Shown here piece by piece: positions 1 to 8,517 of a stretch of DNA of 34,632 nucleotides. Within the stretch, counting starts at the first letter, position 1, and the number at the start of each line of letters is the position of its first letter. Location: NCBI GenBank assembly GCA_945897075.1, contig CAMDEX010000032.1, positions 1 to 34,632 on the forward strand. Direction: 5' to 3'. The translations under genes and the position numbers were made by a program. The DNA is from Litorilinea aerophila. Its GTDB lineage: Bacteria; Chloroflexota; Anaerolineae; Caldilineales; Caldilineaceae. A model generated the notes under the pieces. That model ran no database searches. It worked only from the letters and a program-made list of their open reading frames with translations, and was not told the origin of the DNA.

Positions 1-183
1 GTGGATGGGGGTCTCCACAGCCACAGCGTGGATTTCTTCCCCCGCGTCGGCCAATACCCGGCCAATTTCCCGTGCCGCCAACCCGGCATCCCGCGCCAAC
101 AGACCTGCCTCGCGGCCCATATTAGAGAGAAGTTCACCAAAGAATCGTCGTCTTCCCGGATTGGCTGGTTTCTGTTCGCTCAT
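1..183 (-). CDS. Unknown protein, N-terminal 61 residues (runs off the window)
   Basis: The ATG is at 181-183 on the minus strand, preceded by an AAAGGA ribosome binding site about 8 bases upstream, and the frame is open to the window edge. The visible part starts MSEQKPANPGRRRFFGELLS and continues as an Ala/Arg/Glu-rich, probably helical stretch. The RRRFFGELL segment recalls the start of a twin-arginine signal, but no hydrophobic segment follows within the visible residues, so export is not supported. Family not recognised. It lies downstream of the enolase-superfamily gene on the same strand, but a palindrome cluster separates them. Confidence 0.55.
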   Translation of the reverse strand, partial: MSEQKPANPGRRRFFGELLSNMGREAGLLARDAGLAAREIGRVLADAGEEIHAVAVETPIH

Positions 184-203
184 CGGCTTGTCCTTTCCCA
201 TTC

Positions 204-358
204 TCGTTCCCACGCTCCCGCGTGGGAACTCCCCACAGACGCTCCGCGTCCACCCCTGTAACGCAAGCTGTCAGCCTGCGCCGGACGGATTACCAATCCG
301 TCCTACAAAACCGACGCAGAGCGTCGCCAAGACGTTCCCACGCGGAGCGATGGGAACG
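204..358. repeat. Cluster of short palindromes (REP-like)
   Basis: This gap holds several nested palindromes. One is a perfect 10-bp stem (206-215 with 220-229), followed by GACGC-TCC-GCGTC at 239-251, a TGTAACGCAAGCTG unit from 257, a perfect 9-bp stem (283-291 with 295-303), and GACGC-AGA-GCGTC at about 313-325. The outer ends (CGTTCCCACGC near 205, GCGATGGGAACGA near 346) are roughly inverted. The TGTAACGCAA unit is also present upstream of leuB (16069). I see no gene here. Confidence 0.7.
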
Positions 359-409
359 AGTCGATCCCTCCCCCCCGACCAACCATCCGCGCCATCCTAT
401 CATCCGCTG

Positions 410-1552
410 TCACTGATACGCCAGCGCCCCGTCCTCCTTAAACGTAAACCCCCGGTGCCAGGACTTGAACGGATACTTCCCCAGCGCCTCCACATTCAGA
501 TCGATGCCCAGACCCGGCTTCTCCGGGATTTCCAGATAGCCGTTGACCAGCTTCATCGGCTCATCCACAATATCCCGCCGCGGCCCCTCGTCGTCCGCGT
601 GGTATTCCAGAATCAAAAAGTTGTGGGTGCTGGCCGCAAAAGGCACATTCACCGCCGTCGCCACCGGGCCGCAGGGGTTGTGGGGCGCAACGCTGACGTA
701 ATGGGCGTCGGCCATCGCCGCCACTTTCTTCATCTCCCACAGACCGCCCATCAGACAGATGTCGGGCTGGATGATATTGACGGCCTGGCGCGCCAACAGT
801 TCCCGAAACTCGTGGCGGGTGTAGAGCATTTCGCCGGTGGCCAGGGGCACGTCCACCTGCTGGCTCAGCTTTTGCAGCGCGTCGTAGTTCTCCGGGCGCA
901 GGGGTTCCTCCACAAAGAAGGGGCGGAAAGGGGCCACCACCCGGCACAACTCCTGGGCCTGGGAGACTTCAAAGAGGCGAGCGTGGGGGTCCAGGCCGAT
1001 GTCAATGTCCTCGCCCACGGCTTCGCGCACAGTCGCCACGCGCCGCTCGGTCTCACGCATCACTTTGCCCCAGGGCATCGCCTGCCAGTTGGGCGGCAAC
1101 GGCCCCATTTTAATAGCTGTGTAGCCGTACTTCTCGATCAGCCCCAGCGCGTTCTCGGCCAACTCCTCCGGTGTGCTGCCGTGCGGGGCCTGATAGACGC
1201 GGATTTTGTCCCGGCACTTGCCCCCCACCAGCCGGTAGACGGGCAGCCCCGCGGCCTTGCCCGCAATGTCCCACAGCGCGTGCTCGATGCCGCTGATGGC
1301 CGCGTTGAGTACCATCCCGCCGGGGAAGCGGGAACCGGCGTACATCAACTGCCACAGCCCTTCGATGTCGCGCGGGTCACGGCCCACCAGCCAGCCCTCA
1401 AAATCCCGGATGCACTCGACAGTGGCTTTGTCCGGCCCGCACGAGTAGGCCTCGCCCACGCCGTAGATGCCCTCGTCCGTGTGGACGCGCACAAACGGGA
1501 TGTTGCGGTGGCCCAGATTGACCAGAAATGTTTCGATGGAGGTGATTTTCAC
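410..1552 (-). CDS. Enolase-superfamily (mandelate racemase/galactonate dehydratase-like) enzyme
   Basis: A complete 380-residue member of the mandelate racemase/muconate lactonizing branch of the enolase superfamily. These enzymes abstract the proton alpha to a carboxylate using a Mg-stabilised enolate. The N-terminal capping domain (about 1-115) is followed by the TIM barrel. Visible Mg ligands are D188 (GLDPHARL), E215 (FVEEPL) and E241 (ATGEM), with the probable base at H291 (VAPHNPCGP). H190, just after the first ligand, matches the extra acid histidine of the D-galactonate dehydratase subgroup, so acid-sugar dehydration is the best guess; the exact substrate cannot be read from sequence. 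The start is GTG at 1550-1552, with an AAAGGAA ribosome binding site about 8 bases upstream. No sugar transporter or aldolase is adjacent. Confidence 0.85.
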   Translation of the reverse strand: MKITSIETFLVNLGHRNIPFVRVHTDEGIYGVGEAYSCGPDKATVECIRDFEGWLVGRDPRDIEGLWQLMYAGSRFPGGMVLNAAISGIEHALWDIAGKAAGLPVYRLVGGKCRDKIRVYQAPHGSTPEELAENALGLIEKYGYTAIKMGPLPPNWQAMPWGKVMRETERRVATVREAVGEDIDIGLDPHARLFEVSQAQELCRVVAPFRPFFVEEPLRPENYDALQKLSQQVDVPLATGEMLYTRHEFRELLARQAVNIIQPDICLMGGLWEMKKVAAMADAHYVSVAPHNPCGPVATAVNVPFAASTHNFLILEYHADDEGPRRDIVDEPMKLVNGYLEIPEKPGLGIDLNVEALGKYPFKSWHRGFTFKEDGALAYQ

Positions 1553-1566
1553 GAATAGTTCCTTTG

Positions 1567-1675
1567 TTGATTGGTTGATTGGTTGATTGGGGTATTGGGA
1601 GATTGGGGTATTGGGAGATTGGGAGATTGGGAGATTGAGTGAACCGAGTACCCAATCTCCTAATCTCCCAATCTC
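1567..1675. repeat. Octamer-tandem inverted repeat (hairpin element)
   Basis: Three TTGATTGG units (1567-1590) are followed by a degenerate array ending in three perfect GGGAGATT units (1613-1636). After a loop of about 15 bases comes the inverted arm CCAATCTC/CTAATCTC/CCAATCTC (1652-1675). The arms pair at about 21 of 22 positions. It fills the gap between the transglutaminase stop and the enolase-family start and could act as a terminator for the former. The unit is almost the same as in the element at 20293-20362. Confidence 0.85.
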
Positions 1676-1686
1676 TTACTCTTATT

Positions 1687-4020
1687 TCATCTTCGCCATC
1701 TGCTGATCTCTTTGCGGATCGCCTTCCAGCGCGCCACCGCCCTTCGCGCGGCCAGCGCGCTGAATTGACCGGTGGCGTAGCGGCTTTCGCTGACCGCCTG
1801 GGAGAGTCCCAGCACATTGCCGGTGATGCGCCGCTGCCGTTCGGCCTCGTCGTAGGGGTGTTCGTCCAGGTGGTTGACCAGCCCCCGGCCATACTCCAGT
1901 TCGGTCTCGGCGGAGGTTGGGCCGCGCCCCAAACGCCGCCCCCAGCCCACCAGACTGGCCCAGGGGTCGTCGCTCTCCCGTCTGTCCAACCAGAGCAGCA
2001 GCGCCCAGAGCAGAAGGGCTACCGGCAGCAGCCAGAAGAGCATCTGCCAGTTCCAGAAATTCGTTCCCACTTCGTCAAGAATCTCCGGCTCAACGGGCGC
2101 GGGCACGAAGGGGCGGGATTCGATGCTGGGCAGCCCAGTGCGTTGCAGGGACGGGCGTCCGGCTGTCGGCTCAAAGGGAATCCAGCCCAAATCGGGGAAG
2201 TAGACTTCCGGCCAGGAGTGGGCCTCGGCTTCGGTGATCGTCCACTCCTGCCGCTCCCAATCCCAGAAGGCGGAGATATAACCGGTGGCAAAGCGGGCGG
2301 GCAGCCCATTCAGCCGGGCCAGCGTGACAAAGGCCGTGGCGTAGTAGTCGCAATAGCCCCGCGTCAGATCGAAGAGGAAGAAGTCGGCCACGTCCGCGCC
2401 CTCCGGCGGGCCGGGCACGTCCAGATCGTAGGGGACGCTGCGCAGATAGCCTTCGATGGCCGCGGCGATGTCGTAGGACGAAGTGCGCCCCGCGGCCAAT
2501 TCGGCGGCCAGACTGCGGGTGCGCGCAGTGACCGTTGGCGGCAGGGCCAGATGGACGGCCAGATCGGGCGGCAACGGACGCTCTGCCGACCAGCCCGGCC
2601 AGTCGAGTAGCGTCTGCTCGCTGACCGCAGGGACGGAGGAAACTACATCGTAGCGGCTGACCGGCGCGGATTGCACCCAGAGCGCCACCAGATCATCGGT
2701 TGAACGGGCCTGGAAGCTGTAGTCGGTCAGCACCGCTTTGGCCTCGCCCGCGGCATAGAGCAGCGCGGTGGGTGCGCTGGTGCTGATGCGCTGCACCACC
2801 TCCCGGCGTCCCATCCAGCCCTCATCCCGCCAATCGCTGTTGGCGTCCACCGGCTGCCGGTCCAGCGCGGGCGGGTTTTCCCAGCCGGCGCCGTCGTAGA
2901 TGGAAAAGGTAGCTTTCCGCAGATAGAGACGAGGCGGCGTTACATCCGGCCCGCCGCCGACCCCCTCGTTTGTGCTGACTTTCATCACCACAATCTGCGA
3001 AAGCTCGGCCCCGCCGTCCAGCAGAAAGCGGTTGGGCAGACCGTTGCCGATGCGCCCAAAGCGCAGACCGGAACGCCGCTCCAGTTCGGGAAACATCTGC
3101 TCGCTCAAATCCTCCATCGGCTGGTAGACGGGCTGCATCACTTCGTAGACGCGCCAGGCCAGACTGTTGCTCGAAATGGGAGGAATCAACACAGCCACGA
3201 GCAGAATCAGCGCCGACAACCCCGCAAAGGTCACGGCCCGATCCACGGCCAGACCGCTGCTGTAATCAATGCGCCGCGCCTGCCAGCTCTCCTCCAGCGT
3301 GTACTGATCCAGCCAGAAGTGCAGGGCCAGGGCCAGGGCCAAACCCACCGCCAGGGGAAAGCGCTCGCCGGAGCCGTAGAATTGAATCGTGCCCAGCAGC
3401 CAGAGGGTGGGCAGGCAGCCGACCAGCCCGTTGCGCGTGCGCAGCAGCAGCCAGGCCGTGGCCGAGACTGCCAGCCAGATGACCGCACCGATCAGCCAGA
3501 GAAAGACCAGATCGTCCTGGTGCGCACCGCCGGCCAGGATGCCCCGCTGCCATTCGCCAAAGCGCCAGAGCAGACTGAGCCAATCCGCGGCGATGCCGTC
3601 GGCCACCGGCTGCCATTCGCGGCTGGCAAAGGCTGCGCGCAGGCTGCCAAAACTGGGCAGCCAATCCACCACCACCTGCGTCAGCATCGCCAGCCCCAGC
3701 AGCAGCCAAAACAGAAGCGCCACGCCCACGACAGACATTGCTACGGCCAACCCGCGCCCGCGGCGCAACCGGCGCACAGCGGCCACCAGCAGCCACGTCA
3801 CCAGCAGAGCCAGCGGGCCGACCCAGTCCAACGCCACCCCGCTGGAACGCATATCAATCCAGCGGGCGCTGCGCACACCGCTGGCAGGGAGAACCGCGAG
3901 AATCAGCCCGGCCACAAAGACAGCCCAGCCCAACGCCGGACGCAGACGCCGGTCAACCCATTTGACAAAGCGCACAGCGGGATGGGTATATTCCTGTTCG
4001 TACAGAGGGATTGCCGCCAT
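1687..4020 (-). CDS. Membrane-anchored transglutaminase-like (TgpA-type) protein
   Basis: 777 residues with the three-part architecture of TgpA-like proteins. An N-terminal DUF3488-like membrane block has hydrophobic segments near 31-45, 68-82, 95-115, 171-194, 222-235 and 262-284. An extracytoplasmic papain-fold transglutaminase core follows, then a single membrane segment at about 658-677 and a DUF4129-like cytoplasmic tail (about 700-770). The catalytic triad is visible: C557 in RGYCDYYA, H601 in AEAHSWPEVYF and D610 in PDLGW. The substrate is unknown; protein crosslinking or proteolysis at the cell envelope is inferred from the fold. Its ATG directly abuts the TAA of the DUF58 gene (TAAATG), so the two are translationally coupled. 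The MoxR ATPase that usually heads this gene set is absent. Confidence 0.88.
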   Translation of the reverse strand: MAAIPLYEQEYTHPAVRFVKWVDRRLRPALGWAVFVAGLILAVLPASGVRSARWIDMRSSGVALDWVGPLALLVTWLLVAAVRRLRRGRGLAVAMSVVGVALLFWLLLGLAMLTQVVVDWLPSFGSLRAAFASREWQPVADGIAADWLSLLWRFGEWQRGILAGGAHQDDLVFLWLIGAVIWLAVSATAWLLLRTRNGLVGCLPTLWLLGTIQFYGSGERFPLAVGLALALALHFWLDQYTLEESWQARRIDYSSGLAVDRAVTFAGLSALILLVAVLIPPISSNSLAWRVYEVMQPVYQPMEDLSEQMFPELERRSGLRFGRIGNGLPNRFLLDGGAELSQIVVMKVSTNEGVGGGPDVTPPRLYLRKATFSIYDGAGWENPPALDRQPVDANSDWRDEGWMGRREVVQRISTSAPTALLYAAGEAKAVLTDYSFQARSTDDLVALWVQSAPVSRYDVVSSVPAVSEQTLLDWPGWSAERPLPPDLAVHLALPPTVTARTRSLAAELAAGRTSSYDIAAAIEGYLRSVPYDLDVPGPPEGADVADFFLFDLTRGYCDYYATAFVTLARLNGLPARFATGYISAFWDWERQEWTITEAEAHSWPEVYFPDLGWIPFEPTAGRPSLQRTGLPSIESRPFVPAPVEPEILDEVGTNFWNWQMLFWLLPVALLLWALLLWLDRRESDDPWASLVGWGRRLGRGPTSAETELEYGRGLVNHLDEHPYDEAERQRRITGNVLGLSQAVSESRYATGQFSALAARRAVARWKAIRKEISRWRR

Positions 4021-5403
4021 TTAGCCCACCTCCTCTTCCACTTCCTGGACTACGACACCGCCGGTGGGTGTGCTGCGCAAAATTGTGCGCCGCCGCCGGT
4101 AGGTGAGCGATGTGCGCAGTGGCGTACCCGCCTGCAAAAATTGGGCGGGAATCTCGTGGCGCACCAGCAACTCCCAGAGCGCCTGCTGGGCGCTTTCGTC
4201 TCTTTCTTCGGCGGGCGTCACCAGCAGCGCGCTGCCCACCACCCCGGCCCGGCGCAGATGGAGCAACTCGGCCATCCACGCCGCCGCGCTCGTCGTTAGG
4301 TCCGGGGTGATGACGACAACCGTCTGCCCGCGACCCAACAGGTCTCGGTTTTGGCGCAGCAGCGCATCCAGGGGTGTATCGCCGGTCTGGGCTGGGGCCA
4401 GCGCGGCCAGAATCTGCCAGAGATGGCCTTTGCCGGGCAGGGGTGGCACGGTCACAGAGAGCGGGCCGGACGGTCCACTCCCCGCGGCCAGCAGCCCGAC
4501 CGCTCGCCGGTCACCGCCGGAAAGCAGTTCAGCGGTCAGGCTGGCGGCCAGGACAATCCCGTATTCCAACGTACTCTTGACACCGCTGCCCCGGTGGGCC
4601 GCGGCGTTCAGGTCCAAAACAACCCACAAATCGCCGCTGGGTTCGGCCTCCACTTCGCTCACCATCAGATCGCCGCGGTGCGCGGTACTCGGCCAGTGGA
4701 TATGGCGCAGGCTGTCGCCGGGGCGGTAGCCGCGCACCACCGGCGAGCGGTCATCCCCGGCCAGGGGACGGCGGCGGCGATCCCGCCCGATCAGCGCGCC
4801 GCGGGGCAGCTCCATCGGCGGCAGTTGGGCCACGCGCGGGTAGACGAGCAGCGCCTCGCTGTGCCGCCCCTGCACCTCTACCCGGAAAAGACCGAAGGGA
4901 TCGCCGCTAGAGAGACGGTGCGGCCCCAGACGAAAGACGCCGCGCTGCTCGCAGGTAGCCTCGGCCCGCCAGGTGTATTTCTGATTTGCTCCACAACCCA
5001 CCACCTGGCTGGGGTTGTAGCCGGGCAGATAGGAGTCGTCGTCAAATTCCAGCCAGAGCAGAGGCAGCACGCCTTCGTTGTGCAGCACAAACTCCTCTTG
5101 CAGGGAGTCCCCGGCCACCAGCATCGTGCCCCGTCGTCGCCGTTCCAGACGGATCGTCCCAGCCTGGCGGCGCACCCAAAAATAGGCCGCGGCGTAGACA
5201 CCCAACAGCGTGACAACCAGCAGAATCCAGATGGGGCTGGGGTTGAGCAGATGGACAAGCAGCAGCCAGGGGCAGAGATAGAGCGGCCAGAGCAGCCGGG
5301 GCTGAATCTGCTGGTCGGAGGGCAGGTTGCGGTTGAGATAGCGGACAATCGCGCCGCGCAGGGGTGTGCGGCGGAGAAAGGAGGTGGGGCGCTGCTGGGT
5401 CAT
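4021..5403 (-). CDS. DUF58 domain protein
   Basis: A 460-residue DUF58 protein. Two hydrophobic segments (about 39-53 and 58-75) anchor it, and the family signature RGYRPGDSLRHIHW lies at about 224-237, followed by a vWA-like C-terminal region. DUF58 proteins usually act with MoxR AAA+ ATPases and transglutaminase-like membrane proteins; the transglutaminase follows here with no gap. I chose the ATG at 5401-5403 because AGGAA lies 10 bases upstream. A GTG at 5431-5433 would add 10 residues but has no ribosome binding site and sits against a repeat element. Biochemical function is unknown. Confidence 0.85.
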   Translation of the reverse strand: MTQQRPTSFLRRTPLRGAIVRYLNRNLPSDQQIQPRLLWPLYLCPWLLLVHLLNPSPIWILLVVTLLGVYAAAYFWVRRQAGTIRLERRRRGTMLVAGDSLQEEFVLHNEGVLPLLWLEFDDDSYLPGYNPSQVVGCGANQKYTWRAEATCEQRGVFRLGPHRLSSGDPFGLFRVEVQGRHSEALLVYPRVAQLPPMELPRGALIGRDRRRRPLAGDDRSPVVRGYRPGDSLRHIHWPSTAHRGDLMVSEVEAEPSGDLWVVLDLNAAAHRGSGVKSTLEYGIVLAASLTAELLSGGDRRAVGLLAAGSGPSGPLSVTVPPLPGKGHLWQILAALAPAQTGDTPLDALLRQNRDLLGRGQTVVVITPDLTTSAAAWMAELLHLRRAGVVGSALLVTPAEERDESAQQALWELLVRHEIPAQFLQAGTPLRTSLTYRRRRTILRSTPTGGVVVQEVEEEVG

Positions 5404-5436
5404 AGATTGGAAGTTCCTGGGTTTTTGTGCCACAAT

Positions 5437-5499
5437 CAGTAGACCGCAGACGACAGACGGCGGACCGCAGATAACCTCTCCACCCGTTGCGGTCTACTG
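5437..5499. repeat. Heptamer-type inverted repeat upstream of the DUF58 gene
   Basis: A perfect 12-bp inverted repeat, CAGTAGACCGCA (5437-5448) and TGCGGTCTACTG (5488-5499), encloses degenerate 7-base units (CAGACGA, CAGACGG, CGGACCG). It has the same design as the other 7/8-mer hairpins in this window. It lies in the 5' region of the DUF58-transglutaminase unit. Confidence 0.75.
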
Positions 5500-5550
5500 A
5501 CAATAGCGCGCATTGAACGCGCAGCCATTTTACCACAGGCGACGGGTGAT

Positions 5551-5723
5551 CCGTAGGTTGGGTTCTCGCCGCCGGAAATCGTCGAATGCCCTCTCACGTC
5601 TGCGGCGAGAACCCAACACCCACTGCGATTGTTGACCCAACACCCACTGCGATTGTTGGGTGAATGCTGGGCTGTTGGCGGGATACTCAATGTTTGACGC
5701 GTCGGCATTCACCCAACCTACGG
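5551..5723. mobile_element. MITE-like element, 13-bp perfect terminal inverted repeats
   Basis: Perfect termini CCGTAGGTTGGGT (5551-5563) and ACCCAACCTACGG (5711-5723) enclose 173 bp with no coding capacity. Inside are a GGTTCTCGCCGC / GCGGCGAGAACC inverted pair and a 24-base unit beginning ACCCAACACCCACTGCGATT, repeated twice almost back to back (about 5609-5656). The right end is only 7 bases before the ATG of the PyrK-like gene, so the element probably replaced that gene's natural upstream region. No transposase is linked, so mobility would have to be supplied in trans. Confidence 0.65.
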
Positions 5724-5730
5724 TACTTTC

Positions 5731-6543
5731 ATGGACACACATTCTCTCGCCCACACCGCCCACATCGCTGGCCCCATCCGTTGGGTGGCGGGCGCGCCCT
5801 GTCTGCCGCTGCATCTGCCAGAGGGCAACGCAACGCTGGCAGGCCCGGTGGCGGGACGCTATTTCCTGGCGCGCTGCGCCGACGAAGTGGACGGGGAGCG
5901 CACGGAGTGGAGCATCTATCTGCGCCGTCCGCTCTACGCGGTGCAGCGGCGGGGCGACGAGTGGCTGCTCCATCTGCCGCCGGACGACGACCCCGGCCAC
6001 GGCTGGCTGCGTCGCCGGGCAAAAAGCGCGCCGGTCGATCTGCTCGGCCCTTTTGGCAATGGCTTCTCCCTGCCGGAAGACGGACGCAATCTGCTGCTCC
6101 TGGCCGATCTGACCGACAACCCCGGCTGGCTGGCCCTGCTGCTGGGGGTTGTGGAACCGCTGCTGGATCGGGGCGGGCGGGTGACGCTCCTCTTACGCAG
6201 CGACGGCTCAGTGGGCGAAGCCGCACTCTCGCAACTGCCCATCCCGGTGGAGGTGCAGAGTGCGCCGGATGAGGCGGCCTGGGCGCGGGCGCTCAACGGG
6301 GCCATTCCCTGGGCGGATCAGATTTGCGCGGGGCTGCCGCGCAGCCGCTACGCGTCTCTGGCCCAGGCGATTCAGGCCAAACGTTTCCGGCTGGAGGAGG
6401 GCTTCTGCCAACTTCTCGTCCAGGCCGACATCCTCTGCGCGGTGGGCGCGTGCCTGGCTTGTGTGATTCCCACAGCCAACGGCGGCATCATCCGGACCTG
6501 CGCGCACGGGCCGGTCTTTGATTTGACACAGCTCGCCCTGTAA
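5731..6543 (+). CDS. PyrK-like electron-transfer subunit (FAD/2Fe-2S)
   Basis: A 270-residue protein resembling PyrK, the electron-transfer subunit of class 1B dihydroorotate dehydrogenase, a ferredoxin-reductase-fold protein carrying FAD and a C-terminal [2Fe-2S] cluster. Supporting features are the FAD-site-like RRPL (65-68), GPFGNGF (106-112), and the four cluster cysteines C236, C241, C244 and C257 in the C-x4-C-x2-C-x12-C spacing, followed by HGPVFD as in PyrK. No pyrD is adjacent on either side, so the partner may be encoded elsewhere or may be another oxidoreductase. The start at 5731 lacks a clear ribosome binding site because the MITE-like repeat ends 7 bases upstream; a downstream GTG start is possible. 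Confidence 0.72.
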   Translation: MDTHSLAHTAHIAGPIRWVAGAPCLPLHLPEGNATLAGPVAGRYFLARCADEVDGERTEWSIYLRRPLYAVQRRGDEWLLHLPPDDDPGHGWLRRRAKSAPVDLLGPFGNGFSLPEDGRNLLLLADLTDNPGWLALLLGVVEPLLDRGGRVTLLLRSDGSVGEAALSQLPIPVEVQSAPDEAAWARALNGAIPWADQICAGLPRSRYASLAQAIQAKRFRLEEGFCQLLVQADILCAVGACLACVIPTANGGIIRTCAHGPVFDLTQLAL

Positions 6544-6658
6544 CGCGAACTGTTACCATATTTTTGTTCAAATAGGAGGCAAATCTATCGTCTGAATTCA
6601 AACAGACGGCATTTCTATCCCTGTTCTGGCGGTTTTTCTGTTGTTTTCGGTCATTTGA

Positions 6659-6875
6659 TGATACTGTTGGCCTATCTTGTTGTTTTATTACAAAACGGTG
6701 TTGTTATGCCTAAACAGGCGGTTGTTATGTCTAAATAGCCAGTTGTTATGTCCTTGTAGGACATAGTTGATGGCTAATCAGGTACGATTTCGGCATATCG
6801 AAGCCCAATCTGGCCTGTTTTCGCATATAACAACGGGGAAATGTAATAAAACTATAAGATAGGCCAACAGTATCA
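6659..6875. mobile_element. AT-rich MITE with 33-bp terminal inverted repeats
   Basis: The ends at 6659-6691 and 6843-6875 are inverted copies of 33 bp with two mismatches, both starting TGATACTGTTGGCCTATCTT. The 217-bp element has no coding capacity and is much more AT-rich than its surroundings. Inside, a 21-base unit starting GTTGTTATG is repeated three times in tandem (6700-6720, 6721-6741, 6742-6762), with small palindromes in the units (GCCT-AAAC-AGGC, GTCCT-TGT-AGGAC). One inverted copy of the unit start (ATAACAAC) lies near the right end. A non-autonomous transposable element is the best reading. Confidence 0.8.
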
Positions 6876-6880
6876 CAAGA

Positions 6881-6952
6881 TGACAGGATGACAGGGTGAC
6901 AAGGTGACTTCGAGATCACCCTGTCATCCTGTCACCCGTCACCCTGTCATCC
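6881..6952. repeat. Octamer-tandem hairpin upstream of gltD
   Basis: TGACAGGA, TGACAGGG and TGACAAGG (6881-6904) form the left arm. The segment 6881-6899 is perfectly complementary to 6916-6934 (19 bp). A second right-arm copy at 6938-6952 pairs with 6887-6901 (15 bp), so two alternative stems are possible. It abuts the right end of the MITE and lies 35 bases before gltD, where it could affect the 5' UTR. Confidence 0.85.
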
Positions 6953-6987
6953 CCCGCGGTTCAATACATCGCGGAGAACTTTGACTA

Positions 6988-8493
6988 ATGGGGAAACCGA
7001 CCGGATTTATGGAATTTGCGCGGCAGTTGGCGGCAGAACGCCCGCCGCTGGAACGCATTCAGGATTGGGGTGAGTTCCATCTGCACGTCTCCACGGGTTT
7101 TCTGCAAACCCAGGGTGCGCGCTGTATGGATTGCGGCATTCCCTTTTGCCACACAGGCACGCTCATCAGCGGGATGGCTTCGGGCTGCCCGGTCAACAAT
7201 CTGATCCCGGAGTGGAACGATCTGGTCTTCCGCGGGCTGTGGCGCGAGGCGCTGGACAGGCTGCACGCCACCAACAACTTCCCGGAGTTCACTGGTCGCG
7301 TCTGTCCCGCGCCCTGCGAAGGCTCGTGTACGCTGGGGATTATTGACCCGCCGGTGGCGATCAAAAGCATCGAGTGCGCCATCATCGATCACGGCTTTGA
7401 GCAAGGCTGGGTCACGCCCCATCTGCCGGAGAAGCGCACAGGCAAAAAAGTGGCTGTCGTCGGTTCGGGACCGTCCGGTCTGGCCGCGGCCGCGCAGTTG
7501 AATCTGGCTGGTCACAGCGTCACCGTCTACGAGCGGGCGGACCGCATCGGCGGTCTGCTGATGTACGGCATCCCCAATATGAAGTTGGACAAGGCAACGG
7601 TGCAGCGGCGCATTGACCTGATGGCGGCGGAAGGCGTCAAATTCGTTGTCAATACCGAGATCGGCAAAGATATCCCCGCGCAGCAACTGGTGGACGAGTT
7701 CGATGCAGTGGTTCTCTGCTGCGGTGCGACAAAGCCCCGCGATCTGCCTGTGGAGGGCCGCCAGTTGAAGGGTATTTATATGGCGATGGAGTTCCTGCAC
7801 GGCAACACAAAACATCTGCTCGATGGGCGGGATGGGCCGGTGGAGGGCGAGGGGTTTAGCTATCCCTTCATCAACGCCGCGGGCAAGGATGTGATTGTCA
7901 TCGGCGGCGGCGACACGGGCAACGACTGTCTGGGCACCTCTATGCGCCACAATTGCCGTTCGGTCAATATGTTCGAGATTCTGCCCCAGCCCCCGGCCGA
8001 GCGAGCCAACGACAACCCCTGGCCCGAATGGCCCAAAATTCACCGGGTGGATTACGGTCACGCCGAAGTCGCCGCCCGTGACGGCGCAGACCCGCGCACC
8101 TTTGAAATCAACACAAAGCGTTTTGTGGGCGACGAAAACGGTTGCGTGAAGGAGCTGCACACCGTCCTGATCCGCTGGGAGAAGGACGCCAACGGACGTT
8201 TTGCGCCGGTGGAAATCCCCGGCACAGAGAAGGTCTGGCCCGCGCAATTGGTGCTGCTGGCGATGGGCTTCCTCGGCCCGGAGGATACGATTCTGCAGCA
8301 GTTGGGCGTGGAACGCGACCCCCGCTCCAACGCCAAAGCCGAATACGGCAGCTTTGCCACCAGCGTGCCCGGTATCTTTGCCGCCGGCGATATGCGCCGC
8401 GGGCAAAGTCTGGTGGTCTGGGCGATCAACGAGGGCCGGGCCGCGGCGCGCGAGTGCGACCGCTACTTGATGGGGGAGACGGCGTTGCCGTAG
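6988..8493 (+). CDS. gltD: Glutamate synthase (NADPH) small subunit
   Basis: 501 residues, full length for GltD, the FAD/NADPH-binding beta subunit that passes electrons to the large subunit converting glutamine and 2-oxoglutarate to two glutamates. The N-terminal cysteines for the [4Fe-4S] clusters are visible: C46, C49, C54 and C67, then C106, C110 and C114. The FAD motif is VVGSGPSG (157-164) and the NADPH motif VIGGGDTG is near 304-311. The C-terminal [14 protein letters not shown] closes the FAD domain. A GGAG lies about 11 bases before the ATG. The large subunit gltB is not in this window. Other GltD-like oxidoreductase subunits share this fold, but the length and the full set of cysteines favour GltD itself. 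Confidence 0.9.
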   Translation: MGKPTGFMEFARQLAAERPPLERIQDWGEFHLHVSTGFLQTQGARCMDCGIPFCHTGTLISGMASGCPVNNLIPEWNDLVFRGLWREALDRLHATNNFPEFTGRVCPAPCEGSCTLGIIDPPVAIKSIECAIIDHGFEQGWVTPHLPEKRTGKKVAVVGSGPSGLAAAAQLNLAGHSVTVYERADRIGGLLMYGIPNMKLDKATVQRRIDLMAAEGVKFVVNTEIGKDIPAQQLVDEFDAVVLCCGATKPRDLPVEGRQLKGIYMAMEFLHGNTKHLLDGRDGPVEGEGFSYPFINAAGKDVIVIGGGDTGNDCLGTSMRHNCRSVNMFEILPQPPAERANDNPWPEWPKIHRVDYGHAEVAARDGADPRTFEINTKRFVGDENGCVKELHTVLIRWEKDANGRFAPVEIPGTEKVWPAQLVLLAMGFLGPEDTILQQLGVERDPRSNAKAEYGSFATSVPGIFAAGDMRRGQSLVVWAINEGRAAARECDRYLMGETALP

Positions 8494-8517
8494 AAGATGA
8501 TGAGATAATGGGATAAT
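8494..8517. repeat. Left octamer arm flanking the four-helix-bundle gene
   Basis: AAGATGATGAGATAATGG and following bases, directly after the gltD stop. It is the inverted counterpart of 9255-9278 with only 2 mismatches in 24 bases. GATAATGG is repeated at an 8-base period. A shorter local partner, CCATTATCC (8548-8556), could also pair with GGATAATGG at 8511-8519. Confidence 0.8.

Noticed and set aside
5..1558. 517-codon plus-strand frame over the enolase-family gene
   Set aside because: It is antisense to a gene with complete catalytic residues, and its first part crosses the palindrome cluster; the translation has no recognisable domain.
1567..1675. CRISPR array
   Set aside because: The repeats are 7-8 bases with no spacers of uniform length, and no cas genes are present.
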